Of a stretch of DNA of 64,000 nt, positions 23,073 to 39,000 are shown piece by piece. This stretch comes from Tethya wilhelma. Its lineage: Eukaryota; Porifera; Demospongiae; Tethyida; Tethyidae. Where the stretch lies: contig CAXIPT010000002.1 of NCBI GenBank assembly GCA_964030475.1, forward strand, positions 9,928,942 to 9,992,941. Reading direction: 5' to 3'. The translations under genes were made by a program, and so were the position numbers. Each line of letters starts with the position of its first letter. Positions within the stretch are counted from its first letter, which is position 1. Below the pieces are notes generated by a model. That model was not told the DNA's origin and did not search any database. It saw nothing but the letters and a program-made list of their open reading frames with translations.

Positions 23073-26000
23073 AAAACAAACACACTAGAGCTGATTTCAT
23101 TTCCTTCAGGAAATTGGAAGGGTTGAAGCTGGCTATGTGATTATGAAGGGAAAATCCATGGATACAGTGCACCTCAAAGTAAAAAAGAAGTACCGTTTTT
23201 GTATCTCCTCAGTATGAATTTAACCCAAATAGAGATGAAGAATGATATTGCAAATGCTAACCCCAAAGTAGGTGTCATACATATCTTATGAACAATCTAG
23301 AGATTAACAGAACATCTAAATTCAACATTCCCCTACCATCTCAAAACCACCACTTTTGGAAAAACATTGAACTTTAACACTTATGGTGACAATGCACTAC
23401 TGTCTATATAAGGACAATGGACTCTCTGTCTGCAAAGGGACAGTTGTAGAATCCTTATAGTGGTTGCAAGGGGGAAATTTTCACCTTAGATTGTCACTCC
23501 ATGAAACTGCATAGCTTGGTCATGCACACACAATCCCCTTCAACCTATCACTCACCCCATCACTCTTATTGTGGTATGCATATTGTGTGTGTATGTGTGT
23601 GAGAGAGAGAGAGACCTCAAAAGTGTATAGGCATGCATGCAGCACAGAGAGGTATGGTGGTGGACCTTTGTAAAGCACAAAGCCTTTCTCACACTGTGTG
23701 TGTGTGTGTATGTGATCTTTAAAGTGTAGACATGCATACAGAGTGGTGGTATGGTGGAAATACACCCTATAGTGAAGTCCTTCTCACACTACAGTAGTAA
23801 AGAGACCATCAATATTGATAGAAGTGAACAATACATGGCAATTATGCATACACCACAACGTCATGCACGTAAGCCGGACAAACGAAATTCCATCGCTTAA
23901 TTTGCCGCTAACCAATGATCACGTTGGGAACTATGGAGTTGGATTCCTACCCCCCCATGAAGCCACCGTAATCAGTAGAACTATTTCCTGATTATTTGAT
24001 CTATAATTGCCGTCAATTTTACTCCTGCTAATCTAATTGATTTTACTCCCGCTAATTTGATCATACAATTGACAACCGTGCAATTTTACTCGGAAAAAAT
24101 TAATACTACAGTAATAGGCCAATTGACCTTACAGCATACTTCAAAGACTGGGTACAAAAGATACAACGCAAACATATTTCTCAAGTGGAAAGTTTTGAAA
24201 TGCGTACTCCAAAGCCAATCCAAGCTGGAACTAGAATTTCTGCCTCTATAAATACGCATATAGCTGCAGCATAGCTTGTACTGTGATATGGGATGGTGTT
24301 ACACATACTAGGATGATGATGATGACGCATTAGCGAAGATTGGTTTTCACGCTAGACTATAATTATGCCCGCTAGGTAGAGCGGTACCATCGTAAAGATG
24401 CCACACATGGAAGTAATTGCGAGGGCGATCAAAACTTTGCACCGTTTTGTTGTGACAACTCAAGAGAGTTTGAAAATGTAAATAATTAATCACTTACTTA
24501 TCCTTCTGTCTACCTAACCTTTGCTAAAATTAATACATATTAATAATAATTATGATAATTTTATATAGAACAATAGCAGCAATATCTTCAAAATCAAATC
24601 ATGATGCATGTATGCATGACAGCTAGATCTAGAGTAACACACCTCACTTAATTCTTATCAAAATCAGCACACTGAACACCTTTTTGATATCGATGATCTA
24701 GCTCAAGCATACACAATAATATTATATGTAATAAAATACATAACTATGTATGATTAGGCCTAGATATTCCTATTGTAAACACACACACACAAGCTCCCTC
24801 AGTAGGGAAGTCCAGAGTGGGCAGGGCAAGCCAAATGATTACACTTTAACAAAAAAAATCTACTTGTGCAAACTGATTTGGTTGCATAATCAAATAAAAA
24901 GTGCAAAAGTTCACACAGCTGATATTATGAATATAATTATAGGCTTCTCAATAAGTAGGAAACTATCAATTTTTTCTTTGACATCATTTTCTACTGCAAT
25001 CTCCAATAATCCCCCTAGGCTGTTTACACTTATGAATATTCAAATCTCATTCCAGAACTCACTTTAATGACATCATAACTGCCCATTTTATCACTTGAAC
25101 TCTGCAACCCTTTCAATGTTGTGATAATGGGGGAGATAACAGCATCAACAAAAAAAATCCTCTAACAGTTTGACACACTTCCACACATACACACATACAC
25201 CTATGGGAATAGTGCTCTCTCTATGAAAACAATCTTTATCACAAGCTATAACCTTTATCAAAAGTTATTGAGCTAAATGGAAAACACTTTGCATAATTCA
25301 ATAGCTCTCACATATCAATACATTTATACACCTACACAGACACACATGAATATCTTAAGACACAAGCTTATCTTGATGAAAATTTTTTCACAACGTATCA
25401 CTTGAATGGCCCCCTTTTGAACAGCTGGAGTTTGCGCCAGAGAAATTAGATTGATAAGATGACTTGATAATTAGGTTATAGGGTACAGAACAGTACCCTA
25501 TATAGATAGATATATGCACCTGTGTACAATGCCTTTCTAACATATTGAGGAAGCATTGCTTTAGCACACCATTTACAAGGAAACCGTGGTTCAGTGTTAA
25601 AAATGGTGCAAACAGGCTATAGCCAACTAACCAGTAACCTTTCACATTTTGTCTGGTTAACAACTTAACCAGTCTCCTATTTATAATCTTTAAGGGACTA
25701 CAATTAAAGCTTAAAAGGCTTGTTGCCATGGTGACGCACATGGCTGATAATAGCAAAAAATGTACATGTGAACTAACAACAGTGTTGACCATGAAAGTAC
25801 TAAATTGGGTGCACACATACATACATACACACACAGTGTATGTGTGTGTTTACATAGCAGGTGGCTATATGTGTGACCTCACATTTGACATGAGCAAATC
25901 AACAGTTTCAGTCTAAGAGAGAGAGATAGACAAACAGTCTTGGTGGATGAAGCTAATGTAAACAAGAACATTAGCAATGGCTTTCAATATCTCATCACAC

Positions 26001-27451
26001 AATAGAGAGTGGTGCAAAGTTTGAGGACAAGATAAAATGATTAATTAACCTATAGCTAAATGGTTTTAGATCGGTCCACTATAGCTGTCAACATGATAAG
26101 AGTAATCATGACCAGCCCAGATGTGAGTGCTCGATTGGCACAAAATACAATTATAACCTAACTCAATTAGATTTACTTTCAAAGTTGATTCAACCCCAAC
26201 TATGCATGTTTATGCGATTCAGAAAAGAAAAAAAACTTGAAACTTTCCAGCAATATTGCATACACAATAGAGAATTTGTTGAAGAGCCACTGCATTTTGG
26301 ATTTTCACAATCACGAGAGCTAAACTTAGCTGCTCAATTCTGTGAGATTCGTAAGGATGGCTACTACTGAATTCTTAACAGCAAAAATTAAATGACCTTA
26401 AAATTTAAAAAAAATGAGAGGGAGGAGAGAAAAAAAAGTGCGAGGGAGAGAGAGAGAGAGAAAGACATTCCTCATCTTTCCTTCTTCTTGAGTTATGACA
26501 ACTACCCAACTGTCCATTGTGGGCAGTTATTTCAGGCAATTAATTAACAATGCATACAACGTGGGCGCAACAATAGCGTGTAGGATTCACACAGCGCCTC
26601 AAGTCTATTCATGCACGACATTGTACAACCATTATCAGAGTACAGACACCAATACGTGCTCTATATCATTTACTAGATAACAAGTATAATTGTTTTAATT
26701 GTATAATATGCATAAGTAGTCACGTCCACTTTACAAAAATTACAACATGCAATTTTTCTTGCAAAAACAAGTTTTAAGTTTTTTGAGTTTCTCCACCATA
26801 GGTCATACAGCATGCCAATTACAATATGCCAAAATATGGATGGTGGGAAACTGTGAGAGAGAATATGTGTAAGCACAGCCACATCCACTCTACAAAAACT
26901 ATAACATGCAATTTTTTTAAAAAAAAATCTTGCAAACACAAGTCAAGTTTTATGAATGTAAATCTGTGACACATACAGAACAATATGCTGAGATGTTTCC
27001 TGTATATATATATATATATATATATCAGTCCCCTATAGCTAATCACCATTAAAGGTTTAAACAATATAGTATTATATCATAGTAGTTCAAATTATCTACT
27101 GGAAACTATTAGGCCAGTTTTATTAAGGGAGTTACTCAGATGAGGAAAGAAAAAAATAACAATGAAACTATTATTCATGAGACAAGTGGGGTGTTATTGA
27201 AAGAGGAAGAAGCACACAATTCATTGCTGAGTCTCTGGCACAAAAGAGTGTGAATTTCATTACGCTGCGTGTGCACGCACCTTATAATGTTATGTGTGAG
27301 TGTGCATGCTGTTATTATAATATTATCTTACCTTCGTAAGCTTTCAAGATGCTCTCGCACACAAACTGGTACTGGATCTGTATGTGTGTGTGTGTGAGTG
27401 TGTGTGTGTGTGAATGTGTGAGTGTGTGAATGTGTGAGTGTGTGTGTGTCT

Positions 27452-27504
<53 letters not shown>

Positions 27505-27900
27505 AGTATGTGAGTGAGAGAAGAACCATTGGGCATAAAAAACATTTATTGAGCAGAAGTAGTTCAGGCTTCAATCTATGATCTCAGTTCTACGCTACAA
27601 CCACTGCTTAGCAACCTTGGCTTACTACCATGGAGAACAGCTGGTAAATTGAGGGACAGATGCACGGACAAAGCTATCAATTAGCTACACGAACCCCTTA
27701 ATTAAGGTGCATTTCATCTCAAATCAATGTCAACCAACAACATGGTGTATGCCAGCTAGTGAAAGTATGTGTGTATGAGTGTGTGAGTATGCACGGGCTT
27801 GTCAGCCTACTTGATGTACATTAGACACATGTGTGTATCCTACCACACATCCGGATGTCCATGCATATAAAGTAGATTACTTGAGTGCATCAGCGTAACA

Positions 27901-27967
<67 letters not shown>

Positions 27968-30771
27968 ACACACAGACACACACACACACACAGGACACAC
28001 ACTGATGCATGCCCCATTGTGTGTATAAGCAACACCATTCTTTGTCACAATTAAGACACCATTAATCGCTGCACTTTGCTTCCAGGCTTCCTGTCCTGCC
28101 TGTCATTAATCAACACTCTCTCTCCATTTCAGCTCTCTTCAACAACATTCACCATACCCCAAGCACATTAGCGCTATTGTCAACTATTGTCTTTTAGTTC
28201 CAATAGCCAATTTGCAACACATCATAATCCAGGCTTTGAATATGGTTAAGACTCTGCTGGAGTGCATGCTGTACACCATTATGCACTCTGGTTTACTGTT
28301 CAGAAAGGAAAAAACAAGATAATATGTCGTGTTACGAAAAAAAATTTGAGATGTGATTCACTCCTCCAGGCATGTGATAGCTACAGCCGGCATGTTAGAC
28401 ACACACACACAGTACAATTATACTGGTCCCATATGCATACATAAGCACACACACACACACTCACACACACTCACACAAATCTACATGTACACATATGTAC
28501 TTAATAACTAACAGGTGTTCATTTGCAAGCAGATAAATGCTCATAATGTCATGTGATTGTACACTGAACTACACACATATGACGCAGACAAGTTTCTAGG
28601 CTAAGCCTGCAGCTAATAGCCAGCTAAAAGTACTTAGCCACACACATACACACATTGTGTGTAAGTCAAAGACATTGAACACTTCAAAGGAGCTCCTTAA
28701 AGCACAAATCTCCTTGAAAATCTCTTTTCCAGCATCAATTAATTCATTGTACTTTTAAATATGCATGCATCACACATTATAACCACATACAAATACATAT
28801 CACAATGTATGACCGATATAGAGCAAAGTATTGCTCATGTAAAGAAGCATAGTTGTGTAGGCTTGAGGACAATTAAAATTCCACCATGAAAAGCAGTTTT
28901 CTTTTTTCTTTCATTGCTCTGGGCAGTGAGTGAGTATCATTATTCCAATGTGATATATGATACATATTATGGGTGGGTAATGCTTCGCCTATGTTGTAGT
29001 ATAATACAGAGTGCTTCAGTGTGCGACTAAATATAAGCATCAAACAAAAACACCGATCTATAGCCATTCTGGTGAAATTCTGATTGACTAACACAGCTGG
29101 GTTTGACAAGAACCAGCACAAATACAAAACTATCTTACTATTGGTATACAAAATACTTTGTATACACCCAGGCATGCATACCACCCACATTCAGCAGTCT
29201 ATGTGATCTATAGGACCCAAATAAACACACCAGTAACCTCTCTGGCTCCTCTCAGAGCAAAGCTATGAGAAAGTTTGCAGGTGGTATGAAAAACATCAAA
29301 GTCAGTTTAAAAAGAAAAAATTAAAGCAATCAAGTCCTCTTATGGTGAGCTGTACTTAAAAAAAACTCTGGAATGCTCAACACCTTTACAGTAGCAAATG
29401 CACTGGCTTCAATCAAAAAGCACTTCAGAAGCAATTTTGCTGCCACATGTTCAATAAATTCTCAGGTAAGCGTAGACACGTAGACATAAGTGCACAAGTG
29501 CGCCCCTAATATGTAACATCAGGTGTTTTGAATGCCTCTTTCTAGTAGATTCTTAGTGTTACATATCACAGCATGGCTCAGTATGACTTATCATGCATAC
29601 AAGTAAGAGACACAAGGACAGTCTGCATGAGTACACAGCTTATCCCCTGTTATACAAGTATGAAGTAGGATCGAGTGTTTTTGAATGCTTCATATTTCAT
29701 ATGTCATTTTTATGGCTCAAATTATCACAAAACGAAAAACCGATATTGACAATAGATTCACATTGCTCACACTTTTTTGCGCATTGAAAAGTCTAAATTT
29801 AAAAATAAATTCAAATAAATCCAGACTTACCGGTGTCTGCACCAGCATGCCTCTCTGGTCTCGCATCAACCTCACAATGTCCAGAGGGTAGATGGGCTCC
29901 AGCACCTCCATCTTACAGAGGGCAGTCTCCATCAAGATGAACACACCAGTCCGTCCAATACCAGCACTGAATGAGTGTTGGCGGGAAAATTTAAAAAAAC
30001 AAGAAAAAAAAAAAGTAATAAAAAAGAAGGAAAAAGTGTCAAGTAAGCCCACCGTACCATATCAATGTTGCGTGAAAATGCAGCATAGTATACATTGGAA
30101 AATTTTCACAAGTTTTCAAAGAATGCTTGGAGGTATAATAATCTTACACTTGTAAAGAATTGTCTTTGTACCATAAAAGATACGTTGTGTGTGTAGGTTA
30201 ATTATGTGTGTATATGTATAATACTACCTGCAATGTACAACGATCGGTCCTTCCATCCCTTCACGGAGGTTTCTCACAACTTGAACGAATCTCATGAAGT
30301 CCACCTTACTCCCAGGAATACCTATAACAAAATGGAAAAGAAAAATTAAAACAAACAAACAAACAAAATGAAAAGAAACTTAAAAGAAGTAAACAAACAA
30401 ACAAACAAACAAAATCTCCCAACTACTATTTTAGCAGTGGAATACGTAGCTATTATTAATAACAAAATAATAAAATGGAAAAGAAAATTAAAACAAACAA
30501 ACAAATAAACATGATTAGATACATTAAATCACAAACTTTCCCAGCTACTATTGCATCAGCAGTGGCCACTCCTAATCGTACAAGGGAGGGGGAGAAATTA
30601 AACCAGTTGGTGTCGGCTATAGGCTCATATAGAGGCATATCTTGTCATTATATACATTGCCATGGGAACACAGCACTTGGCTTAGTGGTAAGATCCTGAA
30701 AAGGATGCCTGACTAGTATAAACAGGAAGTCTTGAGTTTGATCCCCAGCGAGTGCTATGATTTTTGGATTC

Positions 30772-30842
<71 letters not shown>

Positions 30843-32809
30843 TGCAAACTAATGTAAATGAAAAAGAGGCAACTTAATTACTAACAGCTGTGGTAGATTC
30901 AAGCAAGGTGGGGTTTGAGAATTACTTGAAGCAGACAAGCAAAATTGTGAGAGGAATGAAATTCTTCACGTGTTCAGTTACAAAAATTTCTTTTAAAGTT
31001 ATGCAAATATATACCAAGGTGGTGGTTAAAAGAAGCATCTCTTACAAAACAGAATCCAATTAACACAACAAACAATTATGTACAGTGCTCTTGTAAAAAG
31101 CACTTCGAATACAAATCATCTCCAGGAGATTCCAGTAGACAGATAGCATTGGTGTGTGGATAGATAAAACTCCATCGAATGAACGGAATGACCATATAAG
31201 GGAATGTATACCTCCCATGTATAATACAATTTATGCAAATGGAACTATCCAATAGATACCATATCTAGGAGGAGGTACGATACGAGTGTACCTTTGCTGA
31301 GTCAACACTTATAGGCACACACGATCAAATCGCATTGCAAAGTATTGAGGTCAAGTGACCTTAATTACATTCCTATCACATGATCACAATACGTTGCATT
31401 GGTGCTGAGTCAGCAAGGTGCACTCGTGTCATACCTCCTTTGCTATATAATACCGTATGGCTCCAAATTCTTGTGGCACAATATTTTCGTGAATTTCGTG
31501 ATTGGATCGTATATGACAAAAACTTTCTCAACAAAAATTTAGAATGCTGTATACAATTATATTGGCGATATGATTTCAGCAAATCGTAATTCACGAAAAT
31601 TTGTTCTAAACAACAAAGACAGATTTGTGCACCACAAAAATTTGGAGCTACACAGTATCCAATAGATATCTATCTATCTATCTATCTATAATATAGAGTA
31701 TACGACTCAAGGCTGACTAGAGGTCAGATTAGATGAGACACACACATACACAGGTGGCTATGTCTAGTCACCCCATAGCGCTGCTGCTGCATGCCAGTTA
31801 GTGGTGTAAGTGCGACTTTGTGAGCCTGGAATCAAATAAGTTAAGGTGGCTAATAATTCTCTTTGATTGGATTAGAAATAGCCTAAGCTTGTGGTTGGTT
31901 GGTGCATAGCTACATACTACAACTATACTACAGATGATAGTGATGCTGGGCTATGAATGAGCGAGACAGCATGTGGTATGTTATTACATAATCTTACTAA
32001 CTGTTACATAACCATGCACCTACACACATTGCTGTGTATAAAACAATATAAACTGATCAATAATTCTTGTGATTGAGGCATGGTCGTCTACTTGAGTGAG
32101 TATTTTAATGCAAATCCACTAAAAATCTATTTTTTTAACTTGGCTACAATCAAAACCTACACATTGACCGTGTGTACACAAAAACAACCCAAAATCGGCA
32201 ACTACGATAATATTCATGCAGTGGAATCTTTAGAGATTTTTAAAGCTAAAATCCGTTAAAAATCTTTTCTTTTCCTCCATTCTACCCATTGGCCAATCAA
32301 AACCCACACATCTGATAATATGTACACTAGCTATTGTAAATGATCAAAAAACAAAACGGGAAATATTCGTATCATGCACTGTTAGGAAAACCATTCTCGA
32401 AAAGTAAACCGTGCTATTAAAAAAATTGGTGCAAAAGTGTACGCAGTATACAATATCATACAGGCATTCCGGGGGATATTCAGCCAGCACACATATGCAA
32501 ATTATTTAACAGATAATTTAAAATTTAGTGGTAAAGTCCCACATATATTTTATATGCATCAATCATCACATGGCAAGGCATGTATGTATGTATGTATGTA
32601 TGGTAATGTGAGGCATCATTTAAAAACAGGTGTGAATGGAATGCATACACACATACTAACACCCCCTTAAAGGCACGTACAACACACCTCCATGGATGGT
32701 CACTCCTCCATACTGGAAAAGTATTAGCTTTATATACAGTGTGAAAAATACTTTTTAACGCAGTCATGCAAAAATAATTGCCTGCAGAATGTGCTTCCAG
32801 GTGATAAGA

Positions 32810-32856
<47 letters not shown>

Positions 32857-35800
32857 GCTCACCATGGTCAGGCCAATCAATATACTGCATCTGTGTCACA
32901 GTACGTTCTTCTCCAGTCTGTAAAAAAAAAAAAAAAAAAAAAGGAAAAAGGTCGATTAGTCGATTAGTCACCACCCCTAGAATTATCAGTCCAATACACT
33001 CGTAACCAATACACTCATTTGTCTAGACATTGCAATTACTCTCGGGCAAAGCTCTCATCCCACAGCAGAGGGAGAAAAAAATCAACAAATTATGTTACAA
33101 ATTTTCCTACACACTGGATCACAAAATTGTGGTTGCCACAAATGCACACATTGGTCTACTCAATGCAATTTGTGAGCAGCCATTTCAAATTAGTCTAAGC
33201 CTAGTTCAAAGCAGTATAGCCTATCATACTGGCTGACTATATATCTATCTATATATATATACATGCAGTTAGGGTACATACACCACTTAAAGCTATAAGA
33301 CTAGCTAGACAACAGGTGAAAAAAATATGACTATATTGGTTTAAAAATTGTACATGGACAGATTTAGTAATACTGCAAATACACTATACATACATCTTGT
33401 TACTTGGCAACAAATGTAGCTCATATTATTGAGAGCGATAAGTGATGATCTAATATATAACTGCCATGAACTGAAAGATAATTGCTCACACAGATGCCAG
33501 GTTCGTTTCATTTCATTCACAGTAACCATGCAGCCTTTAAGTGCATAGCAACCAATTGCATGGAGTGAAACCTGCTATATGGCTACATATGAAGTTAGAC
33601 TCACACATAGAATGAACTTTGAACCAGATGGGCAAAATCTAATTTTTAAGCTCAGTGACCTATGGGAATATGCATCTTGTAGCTCTATATCAAAAAGACT
33701 AGGCGTGGAGCTTTAAAAGGCAGTAGAAAGAGAGAGAAAGAGAGAGAGAGAGAGAGAACTGTGAGTGTGTGTGAAAGAGAGAGCAAAAAGTGAAGTACTT
33801 GTGTTCAGGAAGGAAGTTCCTAATTGGTCCATTCATAGTCAGGAAAAAGAGAACACTTTCAATAGCCTTTCATTGCCTGTACTATTCCACACCTCATATA
33901 CAAGGTCTGTATTCACAAGCTGTATATTAAAAGTACACTGGGGATAAAAGAGTGGGTGGTTTTGATGTCAAAGCCTCACCACACTGTATGCTTGAAGAGG
34001 GATGGCTGCATGCACCATCAGGAAGCTGTGTGTGAGCTATTCTCTGTTTATAACCTTTTAAGGTAATTTTAAAGTGCATATAAGTGATATACATGGGAGC
34101 AGCATCCCACATGCATGTACATGTATGTTGCATACATGTTGTATTATGAACAATAAAGAATATAGTATACGGTATACAGTATTCGAAAGACCTGGGTTCG
34201 AATCCCAGCTAGATTTCAAGATTTTTTTATTGAACTTTGATGAGTGTATATATATAGATGGGCGAGTGCAGCCTAGTGTATTTATGCTGACTTTATAGTG
34301 TACTGTATTTTGTGAATTGGGATAAGATACTGTTATATCCATTCACCCACTATTTCATTTTCCACTGTTAAGCAGAACCACAAAGACTTTTATCAGGGGT
34401 ATAATTCTTTTTAAAGACGCAGACTCTATTCTGTCTGGCTATATCTAGTAACACCCATTACCAAATTATAATATAAATATTGTCACTTTTAGGACCTCAA
34501 TCTTAATTTGCAATTGTCCATCAAAACCTTAGAGACATTATCCCCTTGTAATAGAACAATTAGGAGCTTGTCCAGAAAGGGAGAAAGAAAAAATGATTTA
34601 AAACCACTTCTAAACAGAAGCCTTCTCTCCACACAGCCACATTGATTGGGGGACCACATCAACAGAAGACACCAAAGTCCCACCAGTTCAAAGAAAGTGT
34701 AAGGTCCATTGAAAAACCAATGGGTACTAGGCACTCCATTGAGTGGAGCACACTGTTTACTACTGTATGAGTACATACATGCTTCTTGTTGATATGGAAC
34801 AGAGTCAATGGTACATCTACAAAAACAAAGGCTTGCAGAACAAGAAACAATTTTTATACTGTACACTGTATACTGTACACGGTATACAGTATACAGTATA
34901 CGGTATACAGTTTACAGTATACGGTATACAGTATACAGTATATGGTATACAGTATACAGTATACGGTATACAGTATACAGTTTATGGTATACAGTATACA
35001 TGCAGTATACGGTACACAGTATACAGTTTACAGTATACGGTACACAGTATACAGTAAACAGTATACAGTATACGGTATACAGTATACAGTGTACGGTATA
35101 CAGTATACAGTTTACGGTATACAGTATACAGTATACGGTATGCAGTATGCAGTATATTGACTTCATTGCATATCAACAAGAAGCATGACATTGTTCCTAA
35201 AAGTTGTTTTTTTTTACCTACACATTTGAGTGGCCACTCCTCACAGTATGCAGTGTGCAATGTATGACCTCATCCCATGCATAAGTTATCACTCACTTAG
35301 GCTATAAAATTGCAATAACAACACCTTCCAACCACCCACTCACACACACACATGATGTGCCACAGGAAATGCCTGACATAGGGGTCACAGAGATAAGGTA
35401 CCATCAGCACATGATTGCCGAGCCTACTAGTGCCTGAACACTCACCTCAACCTCACAAAGATGCATATTATCAAAAGCACAATGACTCTACAATAACTGA
35501 TAACTAGGTGTAAAATCCCCCTGCAAGGACATGGGCCTTGGTGGGGGTTACACCTCATGAATATTGATGTACTCTGGCAAACTTGGAACATTATGCAGTC
35601 ATGTTTTTCTTTATTAGCCTTGTAAAGGGACAATGGCCTATATGGGTGGGTCCCCATGAGGAGTATAATAGACCCTGTGGGTATTTTTTGGTGTTGTTCA
35701 TTATCACATTCCAACATCTTGAAGTGGATAAATGAATATTAATGTTAAGAAGATGTGTGACCATAAATATATTCAATAAGGTCGGCTCCAGTCAGGGCTG

Positions 35801-35966
35801 AGCATTTTGATCCATATATAAATCATTATTGATGTTCCATATTAACATTGAAGGATACTTGTGCTCAATTGCCCTTGAAGAGGAGTCACAATGACTTTTT
35901 ATTTGTCCAATTATTTGCAGCTGGTCACCTCACAAAAGGTCCAGTTGCACGTACACACACACACAC

Positions 35967-36007
<41 letters not shown>

Positions 36008-39000
36008 TTAATGGTATGCCAAGTAAAATACATCTCCCATTACTTCATACAGAGTTCAAAGTATTAGCTAGCAAATATTTCTACACGTAAATCAATCTCT
36101 ATTATAGAGTGGTTAAATATCACAAGACACTTCATCTGACCTTTTCAAAAAATGAGGTTGCTGATACAAAAGGTCACTGTTTTGCAACATGCTCTCACTG
36201 TGAGATAAGTGGACAGCCCATAAGGTCACTGTTTTGCAGCATGTACCTACTTAGTGCCCTCATAATCAGCTCAAATGAAAGGCCACAAGGTCAATAAAGG
36301 TCAAGAGGTCAAACTGATCAGTGCACACGCCATGTTCGCATAAACACACACACGCCAAATTTAAGCACAGGTACGCATGAACTATGCACAAGTATGATTG
36401 TATGTACGATTGTATGTATGTGCATATCACATTACAATATACATACACCGTACATACGGAGGCTGGCATGTAACAACATGCTAACCATACCAGGAGGTAG
36501 TCAAATTGTCTTGCAAACAACATGCATGTGCCGATGCGCACCAAGGAGTCAGGCACACTCATGAAGTTCACGACCTGTGCATGCAAACAAATTGATACCA
36601 ATTATCCTATTATTTGTACAGTTCAAGGTGCTTGCACTCTTAAAATAATATCAACAAATATTATTAATTAACCAGCTCTAACTATGATGAGTATTCACAA
36701 AGTTTAATGAATATTCAAAATGTAAAGAGATTTTAACTTGGAACATTCTTATAGTAAAATACCAAGAAGATTAGACTGGACCAGTAAAAGACTACAGGCT
36801 TAAACAGAACCTCTAAAAGCTAATCTGGGCAAAGAAGTGTGACCCTATTCATACCTGGTAGGAGCTACATTTCCAGGTGAATAACTTCACTCTGGACCCA
36901 AACACAGTCACCAAGTGGCCATCCTCTTAGCAACACTAAGTACTTCCTGGTTAATGCATGGGTTTGGACAAGATGGTGAAAATGGATTTATCGCCGGCTT
37001 TCAATTATCATAACTCCAGAATGACGATTCTGGGTAATTTTGTAGGTGAACACACTGAGGAAATAACTGGAGCCAGTGTCCCTGCACGTGCATCAAGTCT
37101 TTAATCGATTAACAAAATGTGGTTTCATCGTAGGATGACACAACAATACAGAGCTGTTTATAAAAGCAATGTACACACTCGTACATAATATATGCATTTA
37201 TGTATAGAGTCATAACACATTCATACATATATGCATATCACCATAGTCCCAGTGGACCTTCAAATTGATTGTGGTAGGAAGAAGTGGTCTGATGGTCTGA
37301 ATAGAGGTTTAGACAACCCAGGGTGATGGCTGGAAGCAACAGCCATAGACACCTTTCTGCGTGGAAACAGCTAAACCACTACTAATTCCACAGGGACATT
37401 AGCATTGTTCATGCTATTTGTTGACAGAGACTTGTGCATATTTTATCATAGGCTAAATAGCAAGCAGCTGCAAGCCTGGTGGCTGATGTGACACACGTTT
37501 GAATTGAGTATAAATTAAAATGTGTTGACAAAAATCAAGATGCGGTTCAATTAAATTTTAATGTAATCTAAGGTGGTATATAGTACACATGGGAAAATTT
37601 TCACAAGAAGCCAACAGTTTGCTTTCAAAAGTTTGATATCTAAGCAGAGAAAAGGCTACCACACACACTCACACACTCACACACTCAATAGGTATCCATA
37701 GCTTTTCAGATTCGCACCAGCTGCAAGTTTTTGGGAGGTAAACATCACTAATCAAAGTTGTAAATCTACTAGACTCTATTTTGTTATGGAGAGCCCAGTG
37801 AAAAATTGATTTAGCAGAATCGAATTTTGTGGTTCTCTGAGCCTATGGTGCTCAACTCACTATGCATGTATCCCATTTAGTGTGTACTAGTGTACGGACG
37901 AGATTTTTTCTCTGCTGTTCAACCACTGGGATATATATATTATCTAACACTGCTATAGTGTGTGTCTGTGAGCAGACGTAATTGAAAGTGTGTGGAATGA
38001 ATGACCCATTGGGTGAAGCACATACTACAGACAATAGTGACCAATATCCTCATACCCAGGCCACTCCCTCTTTTTAGTACGAGGCTAAGTGACCAATGGA
38101 TCAAAAGAATGTTATCAATCATACACCTCAAAGACACTTCCACAGGTGCTTGTGACATCATCAACGCAGCAACAATGGAGTATACATACCATTATGCTAT
38201 AGATTAAAGAATAGTAATGTAGCCAGACACAGAGGCTCAATCAAAGGAGCAAAAAGCTAAGTTGTTTAGAGCAAATTTTTCTTACGTCACAAACTCATAA
38301 TAATGCTAAATTAATGTGTCTGCCTGATGCACAACAACTTCACACTTGAGCGACTCCAGCAGCCCATACACAATTATGTGGTCACTCAAGCGTGCATTTC
38401 GAACAGCTGCCCGTTCAATACCTGCCATAATATCATCACTCTCACCTACAAATTGAATACAGCTGGCCCACCAGCCAGCCTATAGCCGTATAAAATGAGA
38501 CTATAATAATCATTATACAGTCTTGCAACTCAGACATGCAGCAACCTCTCAGAAGACAATGTGATTTTGGGAGAAATGCCAGTCTACAAATTGGGTTCAA
38601 CTTTATCCATTAACCCAATACAAACCTAGTACATACATACATACACACCAGCCTATATTATTATATATACACACATGTATCTATATCCTAGCTAATGTTT
38701 AAATGCAATTGGAGTGAAGGGCTTTGGAGCAAATTGAAGCTAATTGGTATAATTAGTACGCCTGACCTTCTGCACGGAAGACCAACAAAACTAGACAATA
38801 GCAATTATGGAGAATACATCCACACATAGTTTAGATAATGAATGAAGATGAACTCGATTAAGACTGGAGATCAACAATGGATTATTTGCGTGAACTTAGC
38901 ACTCCATTTGTCACGATAAAAGCAAAAAGCTTGTAGCATCTAAATCAGCTACACACATACTAGCACACACACACACACACACACACCTCCCCCCCCTCCC

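Larger units (their letters stand above)
30322..32862. other. PTPN3/4 intron between exons S and T
   Basis: Contains (AAAC)n near 30345-30415, the SINE-like fragment, (TC)n(AC)n at 30774-30838, two adjacent foldback elements (31271-31439 and 31451-31657) and (TATC)n near 31668-31688. No exon was seen. Confidence 0.6.

Noticed and set aside
34165..34222. Functional tRNA gene
   Set aside because: Only the T-arm is good; A-box, anticodon arm and acceptor stem are missing.
34489..34866. 125-codon minus-strand frame
   Set aside because: Cys/Leu-rich with no motif; it overlaps the foldback arm and is probably chance.
34743..35260. Several overlapping long frames on both strands around 34.8-35.2 kb
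   Set aside because: They are translations of the TATAC minisatellite (repeated YTVYGIQ-like words) and not genes.
37852..38207. Paired frames of 60-74 codons repeated at 40429-40784
   Set aside because: Conserved only because the 2.58-kb segment is duplicated; no coding signature such as synonymous bias was visible.
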